Positions 9,893-19,248 are shown, counted from the stretch's first letter. The stretch is DNA of 64,000 nt from Ruminococcus sp. (GCF_017464355.1 NZ_JAFUAG010000027.1:152076-216075); one strand, 5' to 3'. Made by a program: numbers and translations. The notes: a model not told the origin generated them from the sequence alone.

Positions 9893-10687
9893 TCAGTATA
9901 TGGGTACATCGAAATTCTTCATCTTCTCGAAGAGTATGTCGTCCTCCGAGGGAATGTCCGCAGCCTGCTCTATCTCGCTGCGTATGCTCAGCATCTCGCG
10001 GTCGGTGGAGGATATGACCTCGGCACAGGCACGAAGACGGTCAACTATCTCCTGCTCGTTTTCCACCGCCTGCTTGTATTTCAGCTGATGTTCCAGACTT
10101 GCCCAGAAATCCATGGCTATGGTGCGTATCTGGACTTCCACCCGCATATCACGCTTTTCTTCCGCAAAAAACACAGGCACACTGACTATCAGGTGCAGGC
10201 TGCGGTAGCCGTTGGGTTTGGGGGAAGCTATGTAGTCCTTGCGGGCGATAAGGGTGATGTCGTCCTGCTGTATGAGGGCATCAGCAATGGAATATATGTC
10301 ATCTATATAAGCGCAGATGACCCGCACGCCAGCCACGTCGCTGAGGTTCTCCTCGATGGTCTGCGGGTTCATGGGCAGGCCTTTCTTCGCCAGCTTCTCG
10401 GCTATGCTGGAGGTACGCTTCAGCCTGGTGCTTATGAACTCAATGGGGTTGCGGCGGTAGCGCACGTTGAACTCGGTGTTCAGCACATCGAACTTTGTCT
10501 TGACCTCCTTGATAGCACAGGTGTACATCATCATAAGCTCCTTGTACTCCACCATGGTGCCCAGTATCTGCTTGGTCTGGCTATATACGAACTGCACCTC
10601 GTCATTGCTCAGTGCAGGCAGGGCGAGGTCGCTGCTGTTTATCACATCGTTGAAAAGCTCTCCGAAATTCTGTTCTCTGTCACTCAT
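9893..10687 (-). CDS. Small alarmone synthetase ((p)ppGpp synthetase, RelP/RelQ type)
   Basis: A 264-residue single-domain RelA/SpoT synthetase. Visible motifs are RLKRTSSIAEKLAKKG (substrate loop), DVAGVRVIC, RKDYIASPKPNGYRSLHL (G-loop) and EVQIRTIAMDFWASLEH (active-site glutamate). There is no HD hydrolase domain, TGS or ACT domain, so it makes but does not degrade alarmone. It would transfer pyrophosphate from ATP to GDP or GTP in the cytosol under stress. It has its own promoter and terminator. Length and motifs fit YjbM/RelQ; RelP is not excluded. Confidence 0.92.
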   Translation of the reverse strand: MSDREQNFGELFNDVINSSDLALPALSNDEVQFVYSQTKQILGTMVEYKELMMMYTCAIKEVKTKFDVLNTEFNVRYRRNPIEFISTRLKRTSSIAEKLAKKGLPMNPQTIEENLSDVAGVRVICAYIDDIYSIADALIQQDDITLIARKDYIASPKPNGYRSLHLIVSVPVFFAEEKRDMRVEVQIRTIAMDFWASLEHQLKYKQAVENEQEIVDRLRACAEVISSTDREMLSIRSEIEQAADIPSEDDILFEKMKNFDVPIY

Positions 10688-10729
10688 GTTATCCTCCTTG
10701 TTCCGTCACAGGGTCGTCTTTATCCTGAT

Positions 10730-10758
10730 AGTATACCACCCTTTTGGAATGACTGCAA
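10730..10758 (-). promoter_or_regulatory. Promoter of the alarmone synthetase gene
   Basis: On the minus strand, TTGCAG (10753-10758) and TATACT (10730-10735) are 17 bp apart, 43 bp before the ATG. AAGGAGG precedes the start codon. Confidence 0.75.
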
Positions 10759-10796
10759 GGTGTTTTTATGTTGGGCTTGTGAAAACTTGCTGCCTG

Positions 10797-11765
10797 TCAC
10801 TGTTCGCCCTTATTCATCATCAGCCCGAACTGCCTCATCACCCTCTCCCGTGCCTTTGCCCGCATATGGAGCGGGCCTGTTATCTCCAGAGTGGGGCCGT
10901 AGCCCAGCAGACGTATGAGCAGCTCGGTCTCGTCGTTGCGGTCGTACCACAGCCTGACTTTCACGGTGCCTTCCTCACTGCGCTCGGTGCGCTTTTCGTA
11001 GGCTGCAAATTCCATGAGAAAACGCTCGTCGGCGCCCCTTTCATTTTTCACTGTTATCTCCAGAGGCTCGCTGCACCGCAGGGTGCTTTCGTCCAGTGCT
11101 GCGGGCTTAGCCTTGCTGCTGCTTTTGCTTACCTCCTCTACCCTCGCCAGATTTATGACGGAAGTGCCGTGCCTTACCGAGGTGCAGTGTACCCTGAATT
11201 TGTCGTCCTTTTTCGAGTATTCTAATTTGCAGGGTAAAAAATCACCCTCTATCACCTTGCCGTAGCGGCTTATGAACCTTATGCAGATAAGCTCTTCAGC
11301 TTTCAGCGCTTTAAGCACCATGCGGAAATTTCTGCGGTAAACGGGGTCGGTGTAAGGGTCGCCGTCGCTGTACCTGTCGGGACACCGCATATCCTCTGCC
11401 GAGTAAAGGGGCGGTATCTCACCCAGCCTTTCCCAAAGCAATGCCAGCTCCCTGTCATCAAGAAAAAGCCATGCCCTGGGGTCGTCAAGCTGGGTGCGCA
11501 GCCAGCGCTTCTGCAAAGTGGTCAGGACTTTCGGGGGTTCTATGACGGTAACGGGGTGCAGTACCCCTGCCTTGTCGCGGGAAAGCAGACCCCAGTCGCT
11601 GCCGTCCTCCTGCGGTATAAGCTTTTTGTCCAAAAAAAGACCCGTTTCCCCGAAGCCCTCCTCGGCTATCAGCTTGCGCAGTTCGCTTTCGGTCATGGAA
11701 TGCTCGCTCAGCACATGGGTGATTATGCGGAAGTATGTCCCGTAAAGCTCACTGAATATCTTCAT
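10797..11765 (-). CDS. WYL-domain transcriptional regulator (second of pair)
   Basis: About 322 residues from ATG 11765, which is chosen because GGGGG lies 8 nt upstream; ATG at 11771 or 11789 in the same frame is possible. The start overlaps the end of the upstream gene by about 17 nt, so the pair is co-translated. The middle (ICIRFISRYGKVIEGDFLPCKLEY) and C-terminal parts resemble a WYL effector-binding domain with its following conserved extension. The N-terminal helix-turn-helix is weak. WYL regulators often sense nucleotides or nucleic acid. The target is unknown; the neighbouring operons are candidates. Confidence 0.75.
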   Translation of the reverse strand: MKIFSELYGTYFRIITHVLSEHSMTESELRKLIAEEGFGETGLFLDKKLIPQEDGSDWGLLSRDKAGVLHPVTVIEPPKVLTTLQKRWLRTQLDDPRAWLFLDDRELALLWERLGEIPPLYSAEDMRCPDRYSDGDPYTDPVYRRNFRMVLKALKAEELICIRFISRYGKVIEGDFLPCKLEYSKKDDKFRVHCTSVRHGTSVINLARVEEVSKSSSKAKPAALDESTLRCSEPLEITVKNERGADERFLMEFAAYEKRTERSEEGTVKVRLWYDRNDETELLIRLLGYGPTLEITGPLHMRAKARERVMRQFGLMMNKGEQ

Positions 11766-12984
11766 CGTCATCGCCCCCGTACATTTCATACATTCGCTTT
11801 ATGTCGCTGTAAAACCGCTTCCGCAGACTTTCGGTGCCGCCCTCCAGCCTCTTTATCCTCCCTATGAAAGTCTTGACCCACTTCATGGCTTCGGTGGGGT
11901 CGCAGATATCCAGCGTTAACGTAAATTCGTTCTCGCCTGTCTTTTCAAGAGTCCCGCAGCGCTTCTCCCGTTTCAGCCTGTCGATGATGTACTGCTCTTT
12001 CACTTCATCTGCATAAATGACTATGACCAGCGGCTCAACGTCTTTTGTTTCTGCAAATGAGACCCCGAAGGAGCGTGCGCAAAGCTCATCGTAGCGGGTT
12101 TTTATCTCATCGTAGTTGTCGAAGACAGCCCCTGCCTTCGGCCTGGGCATATAGTCAAGCCTGAAAGTCATATACTTGTCACCTCCTGGGGAATATGCTG
12201 CCAGGAACCGCCTGCCTGTCTGCACCGAGGTGATGACCTGCATGGGCAGTACATTGTGGGTCACATCGTTTTTGAAGCTGCCCACCGTCAGCAGGCGGTG
12301 CTGTGCCATGGCCTCGGTAATGATAAGCATGACCTCATCTTCAAGCACATGGACTATGTAGTTGTGCTTTATGCAAAAATGCTCGTTCTTCTGCTCGGTC
12401 AGCCTGAGTATGCTGTTGCCCGCCACCCCGAAAACTGCGGCCTCGGAGAAGAATTTAACCATATCGTACATACCCTCGCTGTCAAGGATATTCTCTGCCA
12501 GGTCGGGGCTGAGCCTGTACAAAACGGACTTGCCCTGCTTTCTGCTGAGGACTATTCCTTCCTCTGCATACTCTTTCAGCTTAAGTCGGAGGGTCTGTTC
12601 TTCGGGGGAAAAACCAAAGGCCTCCCCCAGCAGGGAACAGAGTTCCCCTGCGGTGTGTTCCTCGCCGTCACAAAGAATATCCAGCGTGAGAAAATGCATA
12701 CGCACATCGTTCTCAGTAAAGCTGCGGGTGTAGAAAGCCTGATACAGCGGGTTTTCGGTGATGTGGGCAGAGTCCACCGAGATAGCCACCTGCTTGCCCC
12801 TGACCGAGTCATCATACACCAGATGTTCCCCCAGCCAGCTTTCCACACGGCGCTTTTCGTCATCGTAGGTGCGTGCGCTTTTCTTATTGAAATCGCCACG
12901 CACCTTGTAGCCGTAGATAAAAAAGTCACGCACATAATCACGGGTCTTGTCGAAATTCTTTATAAGCTCGGAAAAACCTGCCAT
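11749..12984 (-). CDS. WYL-domain transcriptional regulator (first of pair)
   Basis: 411 residues from ATG 12984, with AAAGGAGG 6 nt before it. Ten further in-frame codons upstream have no ribosome site. A winged-HTH-like segment (about residues 95-160, FLTLDILCDGEEHTAGELC) is followed by a WYL-type region around RRFLAAYSPGGDKY and a C-terminal extension. It ends in an acidic tail (GGDDDEDIQ). It forms a two-gene operon with the WYL gene downstream and is divergent from carA. Paired WYL genes may act as a heteromer (inference). Confidence 0.78.
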   Translation of the reverse strand: MAGFSELIKNFDKTRDYVRDFFIYGYKVRGDFNKKSARTYDDEKRRVESWLGEHLVYDDSVRGKQVAISVDSAHITENPLYQAFYTRSFTENDVRMHFLTLDILCDGEEHTAGELCSLLGEAFGFSPEEQTLRLKLKEYAEEGIVLSRKQGKSVLYRLSPDLAENILDSEGMYDMVKFFSEAAVFGVAGNSILRLTEQKNEHFCIKHNYIVHVLEDEVMLIITEAMAQHRLLTVGSFKNDVTHNVLPMQVITSVQTGRRFLAAYSPGGDKYMTFRLDYMPRPKAGAVFDNYDEIKTRYDELCARSFGVSFAETKDVEPLVIVIYADEVKEQYIIDRLKREKRCGTLEKTGENEFTLTLDICDPTEAMKWVKTFIGRIKRLEGGTESLRKRFYSDIKRMYEMYGGDDDEDIQ

Positions 12985-13044
12985 AGTCACCCTCCTTTTT
13001 GCAGACATAGTCAAACTGTACTGCCATTCGTTTTGTTAACTATA

Positions 13045-13073
13045 AATATACCATAATTTTCAGGGATTTGCAA
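13045..13073 (-). promoter_or_regulatory. Promoter of the WYL pair
   Basis: On the minus strand, TTGCAA (13068-13073) and TATATT (13045-13050) are 17 bp apart. It points away from the carA promoter. Confidence 0.75.
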
Positions 13074-13126
13074 GAAAAAAAGCGAACGTCAAAAGATCAG
13101 AGTAATTTTTTTTGAATTTTGTACGA

Positions 13127-13163
13127 ACGTCCCCTTTACAAATCTGCGGGGACGTGGTATAAT
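13127..13163 (+). promoter_or_regulatory. carA promoter with inverted-repeat operator
   Basis: TTTACA (13135-13140) and TATAAT (13158-13163) have a 17-bp spacer. A perfect 8-bp inverted repeat ACGTCCCC (13127-13134) / GGGGACGT (13148-13155) brackets the -35 and reaches into the spacer, a typical repressor position. The element CGAACGTC occurs at 13083-13090 and again at 13124-13131, 41 bp apart. The regulator is not known; it does not resemble an ArgR box. Confidence 0.7.
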
Positions 13164-13194
13164 ATCTTGAAGAATGTTTAAAGGAGGATTTAAA

Positions 13195-14286
13195 GTGCAG
13201 AAGGCATACCTTATTCTGGAGAACGGTACCGTGTTCGAGGGCAAAAGCTTCGGCGCTGAGGGAGAGGCTGTCGGTGAGATAGTTTTTACTACTGCTATGA
13301 CAGGCTATCTTGAAACACTTACCGATCCCAGCTATTATGGACAGATCGTTGTTCAGACATTTCCGCTGATCGGCAACTATGGTGTTATCCCCGAGGATTT
13401 TGAGTCGGGTCAGCCCCACGTTAAAGCTTATATCGTAAGACAATGGTGTCAAGAGCCCAGCAACTTCCGCTGCCAGGGTGATCTTGACATTTTTTTGCGC
13501 AAAAACGGCATTGTCGGACTTTACGGCATAGATACCAGACACCTGACCCGCATAGTCAGGGAACACGGTGTCATGAACGGCAAGATAGTTACTTCCACCG
13601 ACGGCACCGTGCCCGAGGAAGTGAAGGATTACAAGATAATCGACGCAGTGAAGAATACCACCTGCGACAAGGAAGAGGTGTTCAGCCCCGAGGGCGAGGT
13701 AAAGCGCAGGGTGGTGCTTTACGATTTCGGCGCCAAGGCAAATATCTGCCGCTGCCTTGTAAAGCGCGGCTGTGAGGTCACGGTGGTGCCTGCCTATACA
13801 AAGACCGAGCGTGTGAAGGAGCTTGCCCCTGACGGCATAATGCTTTCAAACGGCCCCGGCGACCCTGCGGAGAATACCGAGATAATCGCTGAGCTGAAAA
13901 AGCTGGGCGGACTGGGTCTGCCTACCTTCGGCATATGCCTGGGTCATCAGCTGCTGGCGCTGGCTCACGGTGCCAAGACAGAAAAGCTCAAATACGGCCA
14001 CAGAGGCGCTAATCAGCCCTGTAAGGAACTGGCTACGGGCAGGGTGTATATCACCTCCCAGAACCACGGCTATGCTGTGGTCAACGACTCTCTCCCCGAG
14101 GGGGCTGAGGTCAGCTTCGTAAACGCCAATGACGGCACCTGCGAGGGCGTATGCTATACCGATGAACCTGCTTTCTCGGTGCAGTTCCACCCCGAGGCCT
14201 GCGGCGGTCCGCTTGATACGGGATTTTTGTTCGACCGCTTCGTTCAGCTTATGGACGAGTACAAAAATTCTCCCGCAAAGAATTGA
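13195..14286 (+). CDS. carA: Carbamoyl-phosphate synthase small subunit
   Basis: 363 residues from GTG 13195, which has AAGGAGG (13181-13187) 7 nt upstream. An in-frame ATG at 13174 lies in front of that ribosome site and is rejected. It is the glutaminase subunit, supplying ammonia to CarB for carbamoyl phosphate in arginine and pyrimidine synthesis. The N-terminal CPSase domain (GEIVFTTAMTGYLETLTDPSY) is followed by a class I amidotransferase with FGICLGHQL (catalytic Cys about residue 248) and a C-terminal FHPEA histidine/glutamate motif. Length is normal. It is the first gene of carA-carB/dapF, 27 nt from carB. Confidence 0.97.
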   Translation: MQKAYLILENGTVFEGKSFGAEGEAVGEIVFTTAMTGYLETLTDPSYYGQIVVQTFPLIGNYGVIPEDFESGQPHVKAYIVRQWCQEPSNFRCQGDLDIFLRKNGIVGLYGIDTRHLTRIVREHGVMNGKIVTSTDGTVPEEVKDYKIIDAVKNTTCDKEEVFSPEGEVKRRVVLYDFGAKANICRCLVKRGCEVTVVPAYTKTERVKELAPDGIMLSNGPGDPAENTEIIAELKKLGGLGLPTFGICLGHQLLALAHGAKTEKLKYGHRGANQPCKELATGRVYITSQNHGYAVVNDSLPEGAEVSFVNANDGTCEGVCYTDEPAFSVQFHPEACGGPLDTGFLFDRFVQLMDEYKNSPAKN

Positions 14287-14313
14287 GAATGGTTTAGAAA
14301 GGACAGATAAGAT

Positions 14314-17300
14314 ATGCCTTTGAATAATGATATACGCCGTGTACTGGTCATCGGCTCGGGCCCTATCGTCATAGGTCAGGCAGCTGAGTTCGACTATGCA
14401 GGCACCCAGGCCTGTCGTGCGCTGAAACAGCAGGGTCTTGAGGTAATACTCATAAACTCCAACCCCGCAACTATCATGACCGACAACGCTATGGCGGATA
14501 AGATATATATCGAGCCCCTTACCCTTGAAACGGTGAAGAGGGTCATCATCAAGGAGCGCCCTGACAGTCTGCTCTCCACACTGGGCGGACAGACAGGCCT
14601 TACCATCTCCATGCAGCTGGCAAAGGAGGGCTTCCTTGAAAAGCACAACGTAAAGCTGCTGGGCGCCAATCCCGAAACTATCGACAAGGCCGAGGACAGA
14701 CAGCTGTTCAAGGACACTATGGAGTCTATCGGCCAGCCCTGCATACCCTCCAAGGTGGTAAATACTGTGGAGGACGCTATGGCCTTCGCCAATGAGGAGG
14801 GCATAGGCTACCCCCTGATAATACGCCCCGCATTCACCCTGGGCGGCACAGGCGGCGGCATAGTAAACAACGAGGAAGAACTCATCGAGATAACCAGGAA
14901 CGGCCTTTACCTCTCGCCTATAACCCAGGTGCTGGTGGAAAAGTGCATAGCAGGCTGGAAGGAGATAGAGTTCGAGGTAATGCGTGACTCAAAGGGCAAC
15001 GTGATAACCGTATGCTCCATGGAGAACTTTGACCCCGTGGGCGTTCATACAGGCGACTCGATCGTTATCGCTCCTGCTGTCACACTGGCAGATAAGGAGT
15101 ACCAGATGCTCCGTTCTGCTGCACTTAAGATCATAGAAACACTTAAAGTCGAGGGCGGCTGCAACTGCCAGTTCGCACTGAACCCCGAGACCTTTGAGTA
15201 TGCGGTCATCGAGGTAAACCCCAGAGTTTCCCGTTCTTCCGCACTGGCTTCAAAGGCTACGGGCTACCCCATAGCCAAGGTGGCTGCACAGATAGCTATC
15301 GGCTATACCCTTGATGAGATAAAGAACGCTGTAACAGGCAAGACCTATGCCTGCTTCGAGCCTGCGCTGGACTATGTGGTAGTAAAGCTGCCCAAGTGGC
15401 CTTTCGACAAGTTCGTTTATGCTAAGCGTGAGCTGGGCACCCAGATGAAGGCTACAGGTGAAGTAATGGCCATAGGCACCACCTTCGAGCAGGCTATAAT
15501 GAAGGCTGTGCGCGGCGCCGAGATAGGCCATGACTGTCTTATCTCGCCCAAGATGGCAGACCTTACCCTTGAAGAGATAAAGGACAAGCTGAGCAAGCCC
15601 AGCGATGAGCGTATCTTCCTGGTATACGAGGCACTGCGCCGCGGCATGAGCGTTGATGAGATACACGCTGAGACCATGATAGACGAGTGGTTCCTCTATA
15701 AGCTGACCAAGCTGATAGATATGGAAAAGGAACTGGCGAAGGGCAATGTTTCCAAGGATACTTACCTTGAAGCCAAGCGCCTGGGCTACCCCGACAAGGT
15801 CATCGAGCGCATAAGCGGCGAGGCTGTGAAAGAGCCTGCCCATGCGGTATTCAAAATGGTCGATACCTGTGCGGCTGAGTTCGCTGCGAACACACCTTAC
15901 TTCTATTCGACCTACGATGATGAGGACGAGGCTGAGGAGTTCATAGAGGAGCAGAAGCAGAAAAAGGAAACGGTCATAGTTTTCGGTTCGGGTCCTATCC
16001 GCATAGGCCAGGGCATCGAGTTCGACTATGCTTCGGTACACTGCGTATGGGCGCTGAAGGAACACGGCTACGATGTGGTCATAGTAAACAACAATCCCGA
16101 AACAGTTTCCACTGACTTCGATACGGCAGACAGGCTGTACTTTGAGCCACTGACCGATGAAGATGTAATGAACATCATCAGGATAGAAAAGCCTGTGGGC
16201 GTAGTTGTTGCTTTCGGCGGACAGACCGCTATAAAGCTCACCAAGCACTTGAACGAGAACGGTGTGAAGATACTCGGCACACCTCCCGATTCCATAGATG
16301 CCGCCGAGGACAGAGAGCGTTTTGATGAACTGCTGGAGGACCTGCACATCAAGCGCCCCGAGGGCTTTACTGTTATGACCTGCGAGGAGGCGCTGGAGGT
16401 GGCTGACAGGATAGGCTACCCTGTGCTGATGAGGCCTTCCTATGTGCTGGGCGGCCAGAACATGATAATCGCTTTCAACGAGGCAGATATCAGGGAATAC
16501 ATGGCCATAATCCTGGATCAGGGTATCGAGAACCCTGTGCTGATAGACAAGTACCTCATGGGTATCGAGCTGGAGATAGACGCTATCTGTGACGGCGAGG
16601 AGATACTTATCCCCGGTATCATGGAGCATATCGAGAGAACAGGTATACATTCGGGCGACTCCATAGCTGTGTACCCAGCATGGAACGTTTCCGACAGGCT
16701 CATAGACAAGGTGGTAGACTGCTCAAAGAGGCTGGCGCTTTCCCTGAAGACAAAGGGTCTTGTTAATATACAGTACCTTATCTACGATGATGAGCTTTAT
16801 GTCATCGAGGTCAATCCCCGTTCTTCAAGGACCATACCCTACATTTCCAAGGTAACGGGTGTGCCTATGGTAGACCTGGCTACAAAGGCCATGCTGGGCG
16901 AAAAGCTGCGTGATATGGGCTACGGTGTGGGTCTGCACCCCAATTCGCCCTATGTGGCTGTAAAGGTGCCTGTGTTCAGCTTTGAGAAGCTGATAGGCGT
17001 TGACAACCATCTGGGACCTGAGATGAAGTCCACAGGCGAAGTGCTGGCAGTTTCAAGCTCGCTGGAGGAGTCGCTGTACAAGGGACTTACTGCGGCAGGC
17101 TATAAGCTGGAGCAGAAGGGCGGCGTGTTCATCACCGTGCGTGACTCCGACAAGAAGGAGATACCCCAGACCGCCAAGATGTTTGCTGACCTGGGCTTCA
17201 AGATATATGCCACCGAGGGCACTGCAAGAGTCCTCCATGACCACGGCATAAAGGCTGAAGCTGTCAAGAAGATACACGAGAGCGACGTCAACACCCTGAC

Positions 17301-18369
17301 CCTTATCGAAAGCGGCAAGGTAAACTACGTTATCTCCACATCTTCCAAGGGACGCATACCTTCCAGAGATTCAGTAAAGATAAGAAGAAAGACCGTTGAG
17401 TGGAACATACCCTGCCTGACCTCCATAGATACCGCCAATGCCATTGCGGCTTCTATCAGGAGCAAGTACAACGAGTCCAACACCGAGATAGTCGATATAA
17501 ACAATATGCGCCGTGAGAAGACCACACTGCACTTCACTAAAATGCATGGCTGCGGCAACGACTACGTTTACTTCAACTGCTTCGACCGCATGATAGACAA
17601 CCCCGAGGGCTTTGCGCTGAATCTGTCCGACAGACATTTCGGCGTGGGCGGCGACGGTGTCATACTGGTATGCCGTTCAAAGATAGCCGACGGCAAGATG
17701 AGAATGTTCAACCTGGACGGCTCCGAGGGCAAAATGTGCGGCAACGGCATACGCTGTGTGGCCAAGTTCATGCGTGACAACGGCCTTGTTGACCGCGACA
17801 GGATGACCATAGAAACACTTTCGGGCATAATCAAGGTCAGCCTGAGCAGGCATTACGGCGAGGTCAACGGCGCAACTGTTGATATGGGCGCAGCTATCCT
17901 CGACCCTGAAAAGATACCCTGCACACTGCCCGCTGATGAGAATGGCAGAGTAGTTGACAGGGAGGTCGAGATAGCAGGCGAGAAGCACCGTGTCACCTGC
18001 GTTTCCATGGGCAATCCCCACTGCATAGTCTTTATGAACAATATAGACGATATGGATATAGAAAAGATCGGCCCCAAGTTTGAGAACGACCCCATTTTCC
18101 CTGAAAGAGTGAACACCGAGTTCATCAAGGTCATCGACAGCCACACCCTGAAAATGCGTGTGTGGGAAAGAGGTTCGGGTGAGACCTTTGCCTGCGGCAC
18201 AGGTGCCTGCGCTGCGGTAGTTGCGGCGGCACTGAACGGCTTCTGCCCTATGAATGAGGAAGTCACAGTAATGCTCCGCGGCGGCAACCTGAAGATACGC
18301 TACACAGAAGACACTGTTTACATGACAGGTGAAGCTGTTACCGTATTCGAGGGCGATATAAGAGTATAA
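14314..18369 (+). CDS. carB-dapF: CarB-DapF fusion: carbamoyl-phosphate synthase large subunit plus diaminopimelate epimerase
   Basis: One uninterrupted frame of 1351 codons. Residues 1 to about 1060 are a full CarB: two ATP-grasp halves (the second begins near VIVFGSGPIRIGQGIEFDY) and an MGS-like regulatory domain (FITVRDSDKKEIPQ to AIAASIRSKY). Residues from about 1065 are a full DapF: MHGCGNDYVYF, FGVGGDGVI, MCGNGIRC (catalytic Cys 1142), GNPHC, and ETFACGTGACA (catalytic Cys 1294). Both enzyme parts look active. CarB makes carbamoyl phosphate; DapF converts LL- to meso-diaminopimelate for lysine and peptidoglycan. A possible internal ATG at 17506 has no clear ribosome site, so a fused product is the simplest reading. 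Confidence 0.93.
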   Translation: MPLNNDIRRVLVIGSGPIVIGQAAEFDYAGTQACRALKQQGLEVILINSNPATIMTDNAMADKIYIEPLTLETVKRVIIKERPDSLLSTLGGQTGLTISMQLAKEGFLEKHNVKLLGANPETIDKAEDRQLFKDTMESIGQPCIPSKVVNTVEDAMAFANEEGIGYPLIIRPAFTLGGTGGGIVNNEEELIEITRNGLYLSPITQVLVEKCIAGWKEIEFEVMRDSKGNVITVCSMENFDPVGVHTGDSIVIAPAVTLADKEYQMLRSAALKIIETLKVEGGCNCQFALNPETFEYAVIEVNPRVSRSSALASKATGYPIAKVAAQIAIGYTLDEIKNAVTGKTYACFEPALDYVVVKLPKWPFDKFVYAKRELGTQMKATGEVMAIGTTFEQAIMKAVRGAEIGHDCLISPKMADLTLEEIKDKLSKPSDERIFLVYEALRRGMSVDEIHAETMIDEWFLYKLTKLIDMEKELAKGNVSKDTYLEAKRLGYPDKVIERISGEAVKEPAHAVFKMVDTCAAEFAANTPYFYSTYDDEDEAEEFIEEQKQKKETVIVFGSGPIRIGQGIEFDYASVHCVWALKEHGYDVVIVNNNPETVSTDFDTADRLYFEPLTDEDVMNIIRIEKPVGVVVAFGGQTAIKLTKHLNENGVKILGTPPDSIDAAEDRERFDELLEDLHIKRPEGFTVMTCEEALEVADRIGYPVLMRPSYVLGGQNMIIAFNEADIREYMAIILDQGIENPVLIDKYLMGIELEIDAICDGEEILIPGIMEHIERTGIHSGDSIAVYPAWNVSDRLIDKVVDCSKRLALSLKTKGLVNIQYLIYDDELYVIEVNPRSSRTIPYISKVTGVPMVDLATKAMLGEKLRDMGYGVGLHPNSPYVAVKVPVFSFEKLIGVDNHLGPEMKSTGEVLAVSSSLEESLYKGLTAAGYKLEQKGGVFITVRDSDKKEIPQTAKMFADLGFKIYATEGTARVLHDHGIKAEAVKKIHESDVNTLTLIESGKVNYVISTSSKGRIPSRDSVKIRRKTVEWNIPCLTSIDTANAIAASIRSKYNESNTEIVDINNMRREKTTLHFTKMHGCGNDYVYFNCFDRMIDNPEGFALNLSDRHFGVGGDGVILVCRSKIADGKMRMFNLDGSEGKMCGNGIRCVAKFMRDNGLVDRDRMTIETLSGIIKVSLSRHYGEVNGATVDMGAAILDPEKIPCTLPADENGRVVDREVEIAGEKHRVTCVSMGNPHCIVFMNNIDDMDIEKIGPKFENDPIFPERVNTEFIKVIDSHTLKMRVWERGSGETFACGTGACAAVVAAALNGFCPMNEEVTVMLRGGNLKIRYTEDTVYMTGEAVTVFEGDIRV

Positions 18370-18440
18370 TTTTGGACGGCTTGCCTAGGTCGGCTCGATG
18401 ATATGTGTGAGAAAAACTCTCGGACAGGAGAAAACGTGAT

Positions 18441-18767
18441 ATGGACAAAACAGCACTTGAATGGCTGGTAGCAGGACTTCTGCCCGGGATACCCGGGGCG
18501 GCAATGATGATACTGAATTACCATGTGATATACCTTGGCTACAAGAATTCAAAGCTCCCCGAAAATGAGCGCCGTCGGGTAGCTTCGGGGGCGCCGCTGC
18601 TGGGCGGTGTGCTTGTGGCACTGGGTCTGCTTATCGGTTTCCGCGGGAAGCACATCTGGCTGGCGGCCATACCACTTCTCCTTGACCCGGGTGGGATATC
18701 GGGTCTTGCCTATAGTTACTTCTGCGGATACAGAGATATGAAAAAGGCGGAAAAGGAAAAGAAATAG
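18441..18767 (+). CDS. Small membrane protein, unknown function
   Basis: 108 residues from ATG 18441, with GGACAGGAG about 9 nt upstream. Hydrophobic segments at about residues 7-30, 53-68 and 72-90 suggest two or three membrane spans, and the tail is strongly basic (KKAEKEKK). It follows dapF by about 70 nt and ends before a good terminator, so it may be the last gene of the carA transcript. No family was recognised. Confidence 0.65.
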   Translation: MDKTALEWLVAGLLPGIPGAAMMILNYHVIYLGYKNSKLPENERRRVASGAPLLGGVLVALGLLIGFRGKHIWLAAIPLLLDPGGISGLAYSYFCGYRDMKKAEKEKK

Positions 18768-18810
18768 TCCGAAAAATTACCCGTGTTTTATGCGCGGAGA
18801 TAGTTCTTTA

Positions 18811-18843
18811 AGCGTGAGCGAGATGATCGTTCACGCTTTTTTG
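18811..18843 (+). terminator. Rho-independent terminator after the car operon
   Basis: Stem AGCGTGA (18811-18817) / TCACGCT (18831-18837) is followed by a T-rich run. It lies 44 nt after the small membrane protein gene. Confidence 0.85.
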
Positions 18844-19091
18844 TTTTTTGATATGGATATTTCGGGCATGGTAACGGCTGTGCAGTTTTGCGCATGGGCG
18901 TGTTTTCAGAGGCCTGTCTGTAATGAGGGAAATGACAGCTGCGGGGCAGACAACTTTCTGCACAGGCCGTTTATCTCAGCGCAACAGCAGGAAGGATTTC
19001 TCAAGGTCGGTGCGCAACTAAAAATCCCATGTTTTGATATTGTTGTGATAAATGCACAATTCTATTTGCAAAAGTTGGTAAAAAACAGCTA
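18844..19091. other. Intergenic stretch without a convincing gene
   Basis: About 250 bp between the car terminator and the galactan promoter. Short open frames here have no ribosome site and no recognisable protein signature. It contains half-operator-like words (TGCGCAACTA near 19011), but nothing further could be supported. Confidence 0.5.
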
Positions 19092-19144
19092 TTGACACCA
19101 AGATGAAAATGTGATATCTTTTAGTAAAGCGCAACCACTTGCGC
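19092..19144 (+). promoter_or_regulatory. Galactan operon promoter with LacI-type operator
   Basis: TTGACA (19092-19097) and TATCTT (19115-19120) are 17 bp apart. The perfect palindrome GCGCAA-CCAC-TTGCGC (19129-19144) sits over the expected transcription start. The same promoter geometry and operator recur before the secreted galactanase, so the LacI protein encoded in this locus is the likely repressor. Confidence 0.85.
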
Positions 19145-19248
19145 AAGTTGTACGGTGAACAGCAGGGCGCATATTTCAGGGAGGGAGGTCCCCGAAATGC
19201 ATAACAAGCTTTGCTGTCTGCCGCAATATCATCGAAGGAGTGGATAGT

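Noticed and set aside
13164-13194. T-box or PyrR-type leader before carA
   Set aside because: Only about 30 nt separate the promoter from the start codon, too short for either.
13060-13566. Minus-strand frame over the carA promoter
   Set aside because: It crosses the promoter and the 5' end of carA and has no ribosome site or family signature.
15250-16650. Minus-strand frame of 466 codons inside carB
   Set aside because: Antisense to a highly conserved enzyme; composition is that of a shadow frame.
17485-17506. Internal ribosome site giving a separate DapF
   Set aside because: GAGATA lies 15 nt before ATG 17506, too weak and too far; the fused reading is preferred, though not proven.
18790-19095. 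101-codon plus-strand frame
   Set aside because: It spans the terminator at 18811, has no ribosome site and shows no protein-like pattern.
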